IMG/VR virus record: IMGVR_UViG_3300042924_007283
Span: 1 to 34,332 of that record
From: a virus
Strand: one strand, 5' to 3'
DNA: 34,332 nucleotides
The notes below the pieces were generated by a model, which searched no databases, had not been told where the DNA came from, and saw only the letters and a program-made list of their open reading frames with translations. A program made the position numbers and the translations under genes. Of this stretch, positions 13,992 through 20,600 are shown piece after piece (position 1 is the stretch's first letter; every line of letters starts with the position of its first letter).

Positions 13992-14471
13992 TTATCCAAT
14001 TTTCCAAGCACCATAGATAACTTTTTTTCTTTGTAGTGCATCTGTTGTATTACCGATTACAACTCCATCTTTGATTGTGAAAGCATGACCCTTGATTGTG
14101 ACAATGTAAGTTCCTTTTGAATACTTTTCCAAGAACTTAGCTGTTGTCATATTTCTCAAAACATTTCTTCCTTTCACCTCAACCCAATATGCCATTTGAA
14201 TATCTTCTCTAATTGGTGTAACACCTTTACGATTGAACTTTATCTGTTTTGACGCAAGTGCATTCATAGTTAAACCAAAGAGTGCAGTCCCTTGTCTATT
14301 TTTTCTACCAAAAACCTCTGCCACTTTTTTGTGAGCATAGTCGTAAGTAACTCCAAACGCTGAAGCAAAGGCTCTAACAACACAATCGTCTTTCTCACTT
14401 TGAGCTAACTTCGATTCTGCAATCCCTTTGATGGCGACTGATGATGATATGTATGGTGTTTTCGTTTTCAT
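13992..14471 (-). CDS. C39/papain-like cysteine protease fold protein
   Basis: 159 aa, no signal peptide. DDCVVRAFASAFGVTYDYAH (C30 at the start of a helix) and GTYIVTIKGHAFTIKDG (H129) followed by N141/D144 match the Cys-His-Asn/Asp order of C39-like proteases, and this short form recurs in phages as an uncharacterised protein. May cleave a phage or host protein, or serve as a transglutaminase-like or deamidase fold. The substrate is unknown. Confidence 0.6.
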   Translation of the reverse strand: MKTKTPYISSSVAIKGIAESKLAQSEKDDCVVRAFASAFGVTYDYAHKKVAEVFGRKNRQGTALFGLTMNALASKQIKFNRKGVTPIREDIQMAYWVEVKGRNVLRNMTTAKFLEKYSKGTYIVTIKGHAFTIKDGVVIGNTTDALQRKKVIYGAWKIG

Positions 14472-14514
14472 ATTACAAAGTTACAAAACCATTTTTAATT
14501 TCCAAACTTTGTGA

Positions 14515-14552
14515 TAAAAAAAAAATCCATCTTTTTTTACGAAGATGGATTT
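14515..14552 (-). terminator. Minus-strand terminator
   Basis: AAATCCATCTT (14523-14533) pairs with AAGATGGATTT (14542-14552); the minus-strand product ends in a long T run. It follows the 23-aa ORF at 14580. Confidence 0.85.
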
Positions 14553-14579
14553 GACATTATTAACACTCAAAACTTAAGT

Positions 14580-14651
14580 TCATACCATCTCCATCCGAGG
14601 ATTTCTACCCTCAGCTCCAGTCGTTAAGTCCATATAGAGATTGCGTTTCAT
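14580..14651 (-). CDS. Possible 23-aa peptide gene with its own terminator
   Basis: MKRNLYMDLTTGAEGRNPRM then EMV. The reading frame is followed 28 bases later by a strong terminator and lies in an otherwise empty 240-base stretch. Alternatively the transcript is a small structured RNA (GAGG/CCTC hairpin). Confidence 0.4.
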   Translation of the reverse strand: MKRNLYMDLTTGAEGRNPRMEMV

Positions 14652-14710
14652 TGAATTTCTTACTATTTTTTTATTAAATATAATGATATAACGGAAAAGT
14701 GTCAAGTATG

Positions 14711-15022
14711 TTACAAAAAAGATGAAATAATTTGTGCTACTTTATATCCTGTGAAGGCTCCCAATGCCGCAGAACCTGGTAAAACAAAGAACTTACCAAA
14801 TAAACTTTCATACTTAGATCTGTTAACAATATATGAAATTAAGATATAATACAGAAAAAAGTTAATCAATACAGCAATATCGATTTCCTTGGCCATAAAG
14901 ACAACAATCGAGTTTCCAAAGAACCCCCAACTGAAGTTTATTAATGTCTCCCTGATTAATTCCCAAACTGATGTATTGGCATCAGCAACCTTAATTTCCC
15001 TTGTAAATAAATTATTTTTCAT
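14711..15022 (-). CDS. Small membrane protein
   Basis: 103 aa with three hydrophobic segments (INFSWGFFGNSIVVFMA, IAVLINFFLYYILISYI, GSAALGAFTGYKVAQIISSF). Begins at an ATGA overlap with the upstream gene. Composition suits a phage holin-like or Vsr-type membrane protein, but no family is recognised. Confidence 0.65.
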   Translation of the reverse strand: MKNNLFTREIKVADANTSVWELIRETLINFSWGFFGNSIVVFMAKEIDIAVLINFFLYYILISYIVNRSKYESLFGKFFVLPGSAALGAFTGYKVAQIISSFL

Positions 15023-15528
15023 CCTATAAAATCGTCAAATCCGTTGTTACTTAAAAAATCGTTATCTTCATCTATTTCTCTTATCTCGAACTCAAAACTT
15101 GATACATTACAAACTACATCTTTAGTGAATGTTTCGTGTATATAATCAAAGTCATCTGGAGATATTTGAACTTGTTCATCTTTAAATAATTTGAAAAGTT
15201 CCTTTGTATTTCTGTAAAGATTGGGGTATTGGTAAGTTTTCAAAATACCATCCATTTCGAATACTTCAAATCTTTTATAAAAATTATCGTTGTACATTAA
15301 AATATGTTCCTGGGCCCACTCATTAACAACTTGAAGAATAAATGTCTTTAAACCCTGCATACAAGCTACCCTATAGTCCTCATATTGTTGTTCAATAGTT
15401 AAACTACCAATCTCAACATCATCAACCTCTTCTTCATATTTGGCAATTGTATCCAAGGCCAACATCTGTAATTCATCCCAATTTGTTTGATGTATTTTAT
15501 AAAAGTTTACAACTACCATTTGATTCAT
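15019..15528 (-). CDS. Acidic hypothetical phage protein
   Basis: 169 aa, strongly acidic (IREIDEDNDFLSNNGFDDF at the end), helical centre. A second Met at residue 4 is an alternative start. Coupled to the membrane protein through an ATGA overlap. Function unknown. Confidence 0.65.
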   Translation of the reverse strand: MNQMVVVNFYKIHQTNWDELQMLALDTIAKYEEEVDDVEIGSLTIEQQYEDYRVACMQGLKTFILQVVNEWAQEHILMYNDNFYKRFEVFEMDGILKTYQYPNLYRNTKELFKLFKDEQVQISPDDFDYIHETFTKDVVCNVSSFEFEIREIDEDNDFLSNNGFDDFIG

Positions 15529-15548
15529 TCTTAAATTGTTAATTAATA

Positions 15549-16190
15549 TTATTCCTTTATGTCTGTATCATAAAACATATATTGAGAATCCTCAGTTGCC
15601 CATTTGTCGAAACCTTCACAATTATAATAATCTTTATTTACCAAATAATCAGGTTTTTCAGGAAATGGTTTTGTTACAAAGGATGGCTCACTCCATTTTA
15701 TTCTATTATTAGGTTGTAAAGCAATTTGTCCATTATCTAATAATATGATGTGGTGTGACTTGTGTTCCATTGGGTCTTCAGCCAAACTTAAATCAGTATT
15801 CATATCATTTGAACCCCAATTTATTGTTGCATAATAACTCCCATCATACCATTTCTTATCTTTCATAAATACAGATACCCTAGTATCATAAATGTAACTA
15901 AGATGTAAAACCGAAAAATTATAAGAAAAACAATTCCAAATTTGTAAGTAGTGAAAAGGTAGGTCAGGATTTGGGGTTTTTGCCTCAGTTAATAATGCGT
16001 GTGAGGGTAGTTTATCCCTCATCACCCCATTTTCCAATAAAACTTGAAACAATGCTGCTTGTCCAGGCATACATCTTACTGATACAATTACACCTTCGGT
16101 GAATTCACCATGTCCTTTTTTATTTTGATAAAAGTATTCATTTCTGACAAATACCTTGAGTGGAAAAAAATTGTGTTCTATATAAGCCAT
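15549..16190 (-). CDS. Conserved hypothetical phage protein
   Basis: 213 aa, aromatic beta-rich protein (HLSYIYDTRVSVFMKDKKWY, SHHIILLDNGQIALQPNNRI), Cys-poor, no signal. Looks like one of the soluble phage proteins of the mid-genome. No motif recognised. Confidence 0.65.
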   Translation of the reverse strand: MAYIEHNFFPLKVFVRNEYFYQNKKGHGEFTEGVIVSVRCMPGQAALFQVLLENGVMRDKLPSHALLTEAKTPNPDLPFHYLQIWNCFSYNFSVLHLSYIYDTRVSVFMKDKKWYDGSYYATINWGSNDMNTDLSLAEDPMEHKSHHIILLDNGQIALQPNNRIKWSEPSFVTKPFPEKPDYLVNKDYYNCEGFDKWATEDSQYMFYDTDIKE

Positions 16191-16192
16191 AA

Positions 16193-16513
16193 TTAATTTG
16201 TTGGTATGTCATTTGAGCCATACTCTCTGATTAAATAATCGGTAAAGTTTTCGACACTTTCAACATTGAACTCAACCTTTTCATGCCATATTTTTTTATC
16301 AACATCATCATATAACCACCAACCAACTAAATCCTGAATCCATCCGAATTGTTCGTCTTGTTTTTTTCTGAGGAGTGTCGGAATACTTTTTTCAAGTTGC
16401 GGAGTGGTGTTGTTAAACTCAAGTAAATCAACTCCCAAACCATAGAGCCTATGTATCTTTTCATCGTATTCTTTTATTTTTAACAAAGTTTCGATTATGT
16501 ATTCTCGTACCAT
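16193..16513 (-). CDS. Hypothetical phage protein
   Basis: 106 aa, helical with Trp-rich middle (QFGWIQDLVGWWLYDDVDKK). Two bases from the following gene. No motif recognised. Confidence 0.6.
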   Translation of the reverse strand: MVREYIIETLLKIKEYDEKIHRLYGLGVDLLEFNNTTPQLEKSIPTLLRKKQDEQFGWIQDLVGWWLYDDVDKKIWHEKVEFNVESVENFTDYLIREYGSNDIPTN

Positions 16514-16521
16514 TATAAGTA

Positions 16522-16710
16522 TTATTTAAGTTGTTTGAAATATTTTGGAATTATTATCATACTACTGATGTAAAATGAAATAAACATCACACCATAAACT
16601 AATCCCTCGTTGAAATAGATACCCAAAACATATTTGCTAATCAATACCTGGGGTATCATAATCAAAAAGAAAACTAAAAAAGAAAAGAACACAGTTACAA
16701 ATGTTTTCAT
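16522..16710 (-). CDS. Two-pass small membrane protein
   Basis: 62 aa; helices at residues 5-26 and 33-53 (LVYGVMFISFYISSMIIIP). Function unknown. Located between the 106-aa gene and tRNA-Trp. Confidence 0.6.
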   Translation of the reverse strand: MKTFVTVFFSFLVFFLIMIPQVLISKYVLGIYFNEGLVYGVMFISFYISSMIIIPKYFKQLK

Positions 16711-16739
16711 CTCATTTTATTTTGTGGTTAAATAATTTG

Positions 16740-16812
16740 CAGGTCCCCAAGGATTCGAACCCTGACCGGATAGGTTGGAGCTATCAATGCTAAGCCATTA
16801 CACTAGAGACCC
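16740..16812 (-). tRNA. tRNA-Trp(CCA)
   Basis: Acceptor GGGTCTC/GGGACCT, anticodon stem GATAG/CTATC with loop CTCCAAC, T arm CAGGG-TTCGAAT-CCTTG, discriminator G as expected for Trp. Confidence 0.92.
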
Positions 16813-16847
16813 ATATATTTGCTTACTATTACAAAGATAAGAAAAAA

Positions 16848-17582
16848 TTAAAACTTTTTATATTTTTTATCCCAATTTTCAATCCTTTTTAAAAGTTCTT
16901 CCATTGTTATTGACGAATTATCCTTTTTTATTGAATTATCTGAGAATAATAATAGATTACAATTCGCAGGATGGGATATAATCTTTGGGTTAATCTTATT
17001 TCGAAAACCATCCATCACAGAATACATATGGTCTTTACTTACCCCTTTCAAATTATTCCGTTTGTTTGTTGGTGAATACCATCCATATTGTTCAACTAAA
17101 GATAAATCAAATTCATCTTTAAAATCTTGGATGTCAAACTTAAAAAAACAAGATGGTCTATAATACTCGTAATATGTTAATTTACAATCATTACATATTA
17201 TTTTCAACTTTTCAGTTACCTCATTAATTGAACAAATCTTACAAATCTTTTTAGTTTTAATCTTTTCCTTTCTGGGCTTGTTTTTTAAGGTCTCTGAAAT
17301 CTTTTTTTTAGTTTCTTCAGTCAGTTTTCTATTTCTATTATTATACTGTATAGCACAAGAAGATGAACAAAAGGTATTAGGTTTACTAAAATATTTTTCA
17401 AATTCCTTTTTACAATTTTTACAAACTTGATTTTCCTTGTATATAACTTTTAAATTCAATCTACCCATTTTACAATTGATAGATTTGTAAGTCGTTCCCA
17501 TAATTTCAGCAATATCACCAGGTCTATAACCCTTCTCGACAAGTGAAACTAATTGTTTTATATTTTCATCATTCCATTTCAT
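16848..17582 (-). CDS. HNH homing endonuclease with zinc-ribbon and NUMOD3 modules
   Basis: 244 aa. N-terminal helix-turn-helix (residues 5-45), two Cys clusters (C54/C57/C72/C76 and C114/C117/C130/C133) that resemble zinc ribbons, a NUMOD3-like helix KLTEETKKKISETLK (86-100), and the HNH core KDHMYSVMDGF (D184-H185) with HPANCNLLLFSDNSI (H204, N207, N209). Typical free-standing phage homing endonuclease, placed between tRNA-Trp and tRNA-Cys. The TATTTATA octamer (17586-17593, minus) sits 3 bases upstream of its start. Confidence 0.8.
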   Translation of the reverse strand: MKWNDENIKQLVSLVEKGYRPGDIAEIMGTTYKSINCKMGRLNLKVIYKENQVCKNCKKEFEKYFSKPNTFCSSSCAIQYNNRNRKLTEETKKKISETLKNKPRKEKIKTKKICKICSINEVTEKLKIICNDCKLTYYEYYRPSCFFKFDIQDFKDEFDLSLVEQYGWYSPTNKRNNLKGVSKDHMYSVMDGFRNKINPKIISHPANCNLLLFSDNSIKKDNSSITMEELLKRIENWDKKYKKF

Positions 17583-17634
17583 ATATATAAATATCTAAGA
17601 AATGAGGAAAAGTAAAGAATCGAACTTTTTTTTG

Positions 17635-17708
17635 AGGTCGGGGAGGGAATCGAACCCCCCTAAAAATGATTTTGCAGGTCATTGCCTAAACCACTCGGCC
17701 ACCCGACC
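17635..17708 (-). tRNA. tRNA-Cys(GCA)
   Basis: Acceptor GGTCGGG/CCCGACC, anticodon loop CTGCAAA on stem ATGAC/ATCAT (one mismatch next to the loop), T arm GGGGG-TTCGATT-CCCTC, discriminator T. Confidence 0.88.
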
Positions 17709-17864
17709 TTAATTTTTCTTTTTAATCCCCCAACTTCACCCCACTCGTCAGTGTGGGATAGGTTGAGTTAAGTCCTCTAACTTATACCTTGGGCTATTCG
17801 TTTATGGACAACAAGACCACAGCAAGTGAGCAGTTCTTATGGGATGCTTCGTGGTACATTTATT
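17709..17864. other. 155-base structured non-coding stretch
   Basis: Two competing hairpins: CAAC...CCCAC(17740-17744)/GTGGG(17753-17757)...GTTG, and GGTTGAGTTA (17761-17770) pairing with TAACTTATACC (17778-17788) around loop AGTCCTC. The two share GGTTG and cannot coexist. No gene longer than about 21 codons. Confidence 0.4.
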
Positions 17865-18542
17865 TTATTTTTCATTCGATTTAGAAACGAAATCCAAATA
17901 TATTTGTTTATCAAATTTATTATCTACGTAAAAGTTTGTAATCCAAAAATCTAATGCACATTTTCTTTTTCCACCAAATACTCTTTTCTTCAAGTTTTTG
18001 AGATGAGTATGATTCACTTCAAATCCATTCATTATTTTAATGTACATTTTACTATCACCAGTAAGAAACTCCCACCCTTTTTGTCCCGCAAGTTGTGTAT
18101 AGTGTTCATATTTATGAGTCGTTTTACCATACGAACATACAACAAATACTTCACAATTTTTAGATTCCTTCAAATTTTTTGAATTATTTAACATAGATTT
18201 TCGTTGGTCAGAATTAGACCAATAAGGACTTGATTTAGAACCTACAAAGATATTTTTATCAATAAATTCGATATCAACACCAGTTTCATTTGTTTTTTTA
18301 CCACCTGAAACCTCGATTTGAACTTGTTCCATCAATTTTCCATGGATAGTAGTCCAAGATTTATCTAAATATGTTTTAATCATATCATCGATAAATTCAA
18401 CATCGTTGTCATATTCGGATAATCTATATGGATTAGTTCTTTTAATTAAGTCCTTTATTTTGTCTATTTCCGAATTACCAGAACTATAAGAATAAGAATT
18501 AATTACATTCTCTACGATTTTGTTAACATCAATTTGATTCAT
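17865..18542 (-). CDS. PmeII-like type II restriction endonuclease
   Basis: 225 aa. Residues 68-112 match the PmeII-type catalytic block: GKLMEQVQIEV, TGVDIEFID (D90) and VGSKSSPYWSNSDQ (K103), followed by VVCSYGK and the conserved LAGQKGWEFLTGDSKMYIKI (151-170). In usual family members the lysine lies in IKSGPNWGNSSQ. No methyltransferase gene is in the window. It sits between tRNA genes, so it may serve as a homing-type nuclease or attack host or rival DNA. Confidence 0.65.
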   Translation of the reverse strand: MNQIDVNKIVENVINSYSYSSGNSEIDKIKDLIKRTNPYRLSEYDNDVEFIDDMIKTYLDKSWTTIHGKLMEQVQIEVSGGKKTNETGVDIEFIDKNIFVGSKSSPYWSNSDQRKSMLNNSKNLKESKNCEVFVVCSYGKTTHKYEHYTQLAGQKGWEFLTGDSKMYIKIMNGFEVNHTHLKNLKKRVFGGKRKCALDFWITNFYVDNKFDKQIYLDFVSKSNEK

Positions 18543-18561
18543 TTTATTTTATTTTTTTTTG

Positions 18562-18636
18562 TACTTCCTATTGGATTCGAACCAATGACCTTCACCTTGT
18601 AAGGATGTTGCTCTAAACCAACTGAGCTAAGGAAGT
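18562..18636 (-). tRNA. tRNA-Val(UAC)
   Basis: Acceptor ACTTCCT/AGGAAGT, D arm GCTC...GAGC, anticodon loop CTTACAA, T arm ATTGG-TTCGAAT-CCAAT, discriminator A. The top anticodon-stem pair (27:43) is A:A. Confidence 0.85.
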
Positions 18637-18643
18637 ATTGTTG

Positions 18644-18718
18644 TGACCCTGGTGGGACTCGAACCCACGCTCCCTAATTTAAAAGATTAATGCTTTAAGC
18701 CAACTAAGCTACAGGGTC
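18644..18718 (-). tRNA. tRNA-Lys(UUU)
   Basis: Acceptor GACCCTG/CAGGGTC, anticodon stem TTAAT/ATTAG with loop CTTTTAA, T arm GTGGG-TTCGAGT-CCCAC, discriminator A. Confidence 0.92.
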
Positions 18719-18723
18719 ATTAT

Positions 18724-19026
18724 TTAAAACTTTCTATTAGGATTCATTCCCCTCTTATAGTTCACACACAATCTATCTTTATCATCAAAGAAAGTATTGA
18801 CCATTGGTGTGCCCAATTTTATACCACAACCATCTGGTGCGAAACTACATAAACTTCTTGCACGACCATCCAAGTTTACATCTTCCAATAACCTCCACTC
18901 AATTCCAGTCTCCACATCATAAACATAATCACCATCTCTCAATACATAAAGTTGGTTGTATTTGTTTCTCATAGATTCATAAAACTTCGCTGACATAGTG
19001 TTCATTAAAATTAAAACTTTCAACAT
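18724..19026 (-). CDS. Small protein, paralogue of the gene at 19282
   Basis: 100 aa. The C-terminal 70 residues (LRDGDYVYDVETGIEWRLLE, CSFAPDGCGIKLGTPM, RGMNPNRKF) align with the 76-aa gene at 19282-19512. Three Cys in CSFAPDGCG hint at metal or disulfide. Function unknown. Confidence 0.7.
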   Translation of the reverse strand: MLKVLILMNTMSAKFYESMRNKYNQLYVLRDGDYVYDVETGIEWRLLEDVNLDGRARSLCSFAPDGCGIKLGTPMVNTFFDDKDRLCVNYKRGMNPNRKF

Positions 19027-19049
19027 AATTCGGTCATTTTTAGAGTGAA

Positions 19050-19262
19050 CTAATCCTTTCTAATTACATTTCCAAATCTACACAAAATATTCATATATTT
19101 TACCGTTTCCATCAAATAATTTTGATTTTTATCCAATAAAATTACAACCTCCATATCAACAATACCTCTAACCTGAACCTCCTTATTGTTGGGATTGTCA
19201 TCACCAAAATCAATAATTAAGTTGTCACCAACTTTAAACTCACCAATTTTTACCTTTTCCAT
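19050..19262 (-). CDS. Small beta-rich protein
   Basis: 70 aa, MEKVKIGEFKVGDNLIIDFG then VQVRGIVDMEVVILLDK. KOW/SH3-like pattern with V-G-D motif. Between two paralogous genes. Function unknown. Confidence 0.6.
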   Translation of the reverse strand: MEKVKIGEFKVGDNLIIDFGDDNPNNKEVQVRGIVDMEVVILLDKNQNYLMETVKYMNILCRFGNVIRKD

Positions 19263-19281
19263 AATAAATATTATTTTTTAA

Positions 19282-19512
19282 TTAAAGTTCCTTGTTAGGA
19301 TTCTTTCCCATTTTTAAGTAAGTTCTTAACCTACCAAACTCATCAAAATAGCATCGTTTGAAGGGTGTTCCTATTTTATAAACACAACCTTCAGGTGCGT
19401 ATGTACAAACACTATTGGCCGAACCGTGTTTACCAGGATTTTCCATCAGTAACCACTCTGTATTATCCTCAATGTCATAAACATAATCACCCTCTCTTAA
19501 AATACCTTCCAT
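19282..19512 (-). CDS. Small protein, paralogue of the gene at 18724
   Basis: 76 aa, start at ATG 19512 (MEGILREGDYVYDIEDNTEW); an upstream in-frame extension would run across tRNA-Ile and is rejected. Shares CTYAPEGC, KIGTPF and KMGKNPNKEL with the other copy. A tandem duplication separated by the 70-aa gene. Confidence 0.7.
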   Translation of the reverse strand: MEGILREGDYVYDIEDNTEWLLMENPGKHGSANSVCTYAPEGCVYKIGTPFKRCYFDEFGRLRTYLKMGKNPNKEL

Positions 19513-19526
19513 AATAAATAATTTAG

Positions 19527-19601
19527 TTGTTCCGGTGAGACTCGAACTCACGACTTCTACGGTATCAGCATAGTACTCTAAACCAACTGAGTTACGGAAC
19601 A
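19527..19601 (-). tRNA. tRNA-Ile(GAU)
   Basis: Acceptor TGTTCCG/CGGAACA, D arm ACTC...GAGT, anticodon stem CTATG/CGTAG with loop CTGATAC, T arm GTGAG-TTCGAGT-CTCAC, discriminator A. Confidence 0.93.
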
Positions 19602-19611
19602 TTGTTGTTAG

Positions 19612-19688
19612 TAGGAAAGATGGGGTTCGAACCCATATGTAACCAATTACCCTTTCCACGGCGTATAAGGCTGAGGGGATACTTTCCT
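19612..19688 (-). tRNA. tRNA-like RNA with abnormal D and anticodon region
   Basis: Acceptor AGGAAAG/CTTTCCT and T arm ATGGG-TTCGAAC-CCCAT are perfect. The middle has a hairpin TCCCC...GTGGA (15-nt loop TCAGCCTTATACGCC) in place of the D arm, and GTAA-TTGG-TTAC with no 7-nt anticodon loop. Not a standard tRNA; probably a tRNA mimic or relic. A related hairpin is at 20463. Confidence 0.5.
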
Positions 19689-19699
19689 ATTTTAACTTG

Positions 19700-19773
19700 T
19701 ATGGGTGACCGGATTTGAACCGATAACCACTAACTCCCAAAGTTAGCACTCTACCGAATTGAGCTACACCCAT
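19700..19773 (-). tRNA. tRNA-Pro(UGG)
   Basis: Acceptor ATGGGTG/CACCCAT, D arm GCTC...GAGT, anticodon stem CTAAC/GTTAG with loop TTTGGGA, T loop TTCAAAT, discriminator A. Confidence 0.92.
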
Positions 19774-19776
19774 ATA

Positions 19777-19926
19777 TTAAACTATCAAACCATAAATAAA
19801 TCCAAACAAAAGAACAATTAGAAAAATAAATCCTATGATGAAGAAATCTGAGTTTCGTTTGAAGTAAGACAAAACTAAGAATATTATTCCAATTATCAAA
19901 AACAAAAGACCAATTAATAATAACAT
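19777..19926 (-). CDS. 49-aa two-pass membrane protein
   Basis: Starts MLLLIGLLFLIIGIIFLVLS, a basic turn (YFKRNSD), and a second helix (FFIIGFIFLIVLLFGFIYG). Lies between two tRNAs; real gene by length and hairpin topology, function unknown. Confidence 0.55.
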   Translation of the reverse strand: MLLLIGLLFLIIGIIFLVLSYFKRNSDFFIIGFIFLIVLLFGFIYGLIV

Positions 19927-19941
19927 ATTTTAATTTTTTAG

Positions 19942-20026
19942 CGGAGAACAGAGGTCTCGAACCCCACACCATAATTGGTGCCACATGCTTAGCAGGCAGT
20001 GATGACTCCTCGTCATATTATTCTCC
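19942..20026 (-). tRNA. tRNA-Ser(GCU)
   Basis: Class II. Acceptor GGAGAAT/GTTCTCC, anticodon loop CTGCTAA, variable arm CACCA...TGGTG, T loop TTCGAGA, discriminator G as for Ser. The anticodon stem appears to hold a bulge. Confidence 0.88.
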
Positions 20027-20030
20027 ATAG

Positions 20031-20104
20031 TTGTCTCTGAAGGACTTGAACCCTCAACCACCTAATCCGTATTTAGGTACTCTAATCCATTGAGCTAAGA
20101 GACA
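20031..20104 (-). tRNA. tRNA-Arg(ACG)
   Basis: Acceptor TGTCTCT/AGAGACA, anticodon stem CCTAA/TTAGG with loop ATACGGA, T arm GAGGG-TTCAAGT-CCTTC. Needs A34 deamination by host TadA. Confidence 0.92.
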
Positions 20105-20109
20105 ATTTG

Positions 20110-20181
20110 CGTCCCCACCTGGACTCGAACCAGGAATACTTGATTAACAGTCAAGTGTGATTGCCTTTTCACCATAGAGAC
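20110..20181 (-). tRNA. tRNA-Asn(GUU)
   Basis: Acceptor GTCTCTA/TGGGGAC, anticodon stem CTTGA/TCAAG with loop CTGTTAA, T arm CCTGG-TTCGAGT-CCAGG, discriminator G. Confidence 0.93.
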
Positions 20182-20191
20182 ATTTAAAGTG

Positions 20192-20274
20192 AGGAAGAAG
20201 TGGGAATCGAACCCACAAAGCAGTTACGCCCAATTGTTTTCAAGACAATCCCCTCGTCCATCCGGTCTCCTTCC
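20192..20274 (-). tRNA. tRNA-Ser(UGA)
   Basis: Class II. Acceptor GGAAGGA/TTCTTCC, anticodon stem ATTGT/ACAAT with loop CTTGAAA, long variable region, T arm GTGGG-TTCGATT-CCCAC. The discriminator reads T instead of the usual G. Confidence 0.88.
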
Positions 20275-20284
20275 TAATTGTTTG

Positions 20285-20359
20285 GTGGTATGATGGGACT
20301 CGAACCCACACATACATCATCCACAATAATGCCCCTCTACCAATTGGGGTACATACCAC
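20285..20359 (-). tRNA. tRNA-His(GUG)
   Basis: Acceptor TGGTATG/CATACCA with encoded G-1 opposite C73, the mark of His tRNA. Anticodon stem CATTA/TGATG, loop TTGTGGA, T arm GTGGG-TTCGAGT-CCCAT. Confidence 0.94.
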
Positions 20360-20370
20360 ATATAGTTTGG

Positions 20371-20443
20371 TGGTATTGGTTGGTTACGCTCCAACTCATC
20401 AGGTTTTTCAGACCTGCGCTTCTACTAAGTTAGCTTCAACACC
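20371..20443 (-). tRNA. tRNA-Phe(GAA) with non-canonical D and T loops
   Basis: Acceptor GGTGTTG/CAATACC, anticodon stem CAGGT/ACCTG with loop CTGAAAA, T arm GTTGG-AGCGTAA-CCAAC. The T loop lacks TTC and the D loop (AACTTAGTAGA) lacks GG, as in tRNA-Gly(UCC) of this window; both keep C56 and have G55. Confidence 0.8.
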
Positions 20444-20452
20444 ATAAAGTTT

Positions 20453-20518
20453 AGAGTAAGTATCCACCGCGTTCAAGGCTGGTTGTGGACAGTGCTACCT
20501 ACGACCTTTCCTTACTCT
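20453..20518 (-). ncRNA. Structured tRNA-like element
   Basis: 66 bases closed by AGAGTAAG/CTTACTCT (8 bp). Inside, TCCAC and GTGGA pair across a 17-base loop containing CAGCCTTGAACGC, almost the loop found at 19612 (CAGCCTTATACGC). No T arm, no anticodon. May be a small RNA with a tRNA-like closing stem. Confidence 0.45.
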
Positions 20519-20600
20519 TCTACAAAGTTACCATTTTTTTTTAATTTCCAAATATCTTTGTAATTTTTTTAAAGTGGTCAAATCCCACCACCTTAGAATG

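Noticed and set aside
19513-19659. N-terminal extension of the paralogue at 19282
   Set aside because: It covers tRNA-Ile and part of the tRNA-like gene.
19751-19984. 77-aa minus reading frame across tRNA-Pro and tRNA-Ser borders
   Set aside because: It overlaps two tRNA genes and the better 49-aa membrane ORF in another frame.
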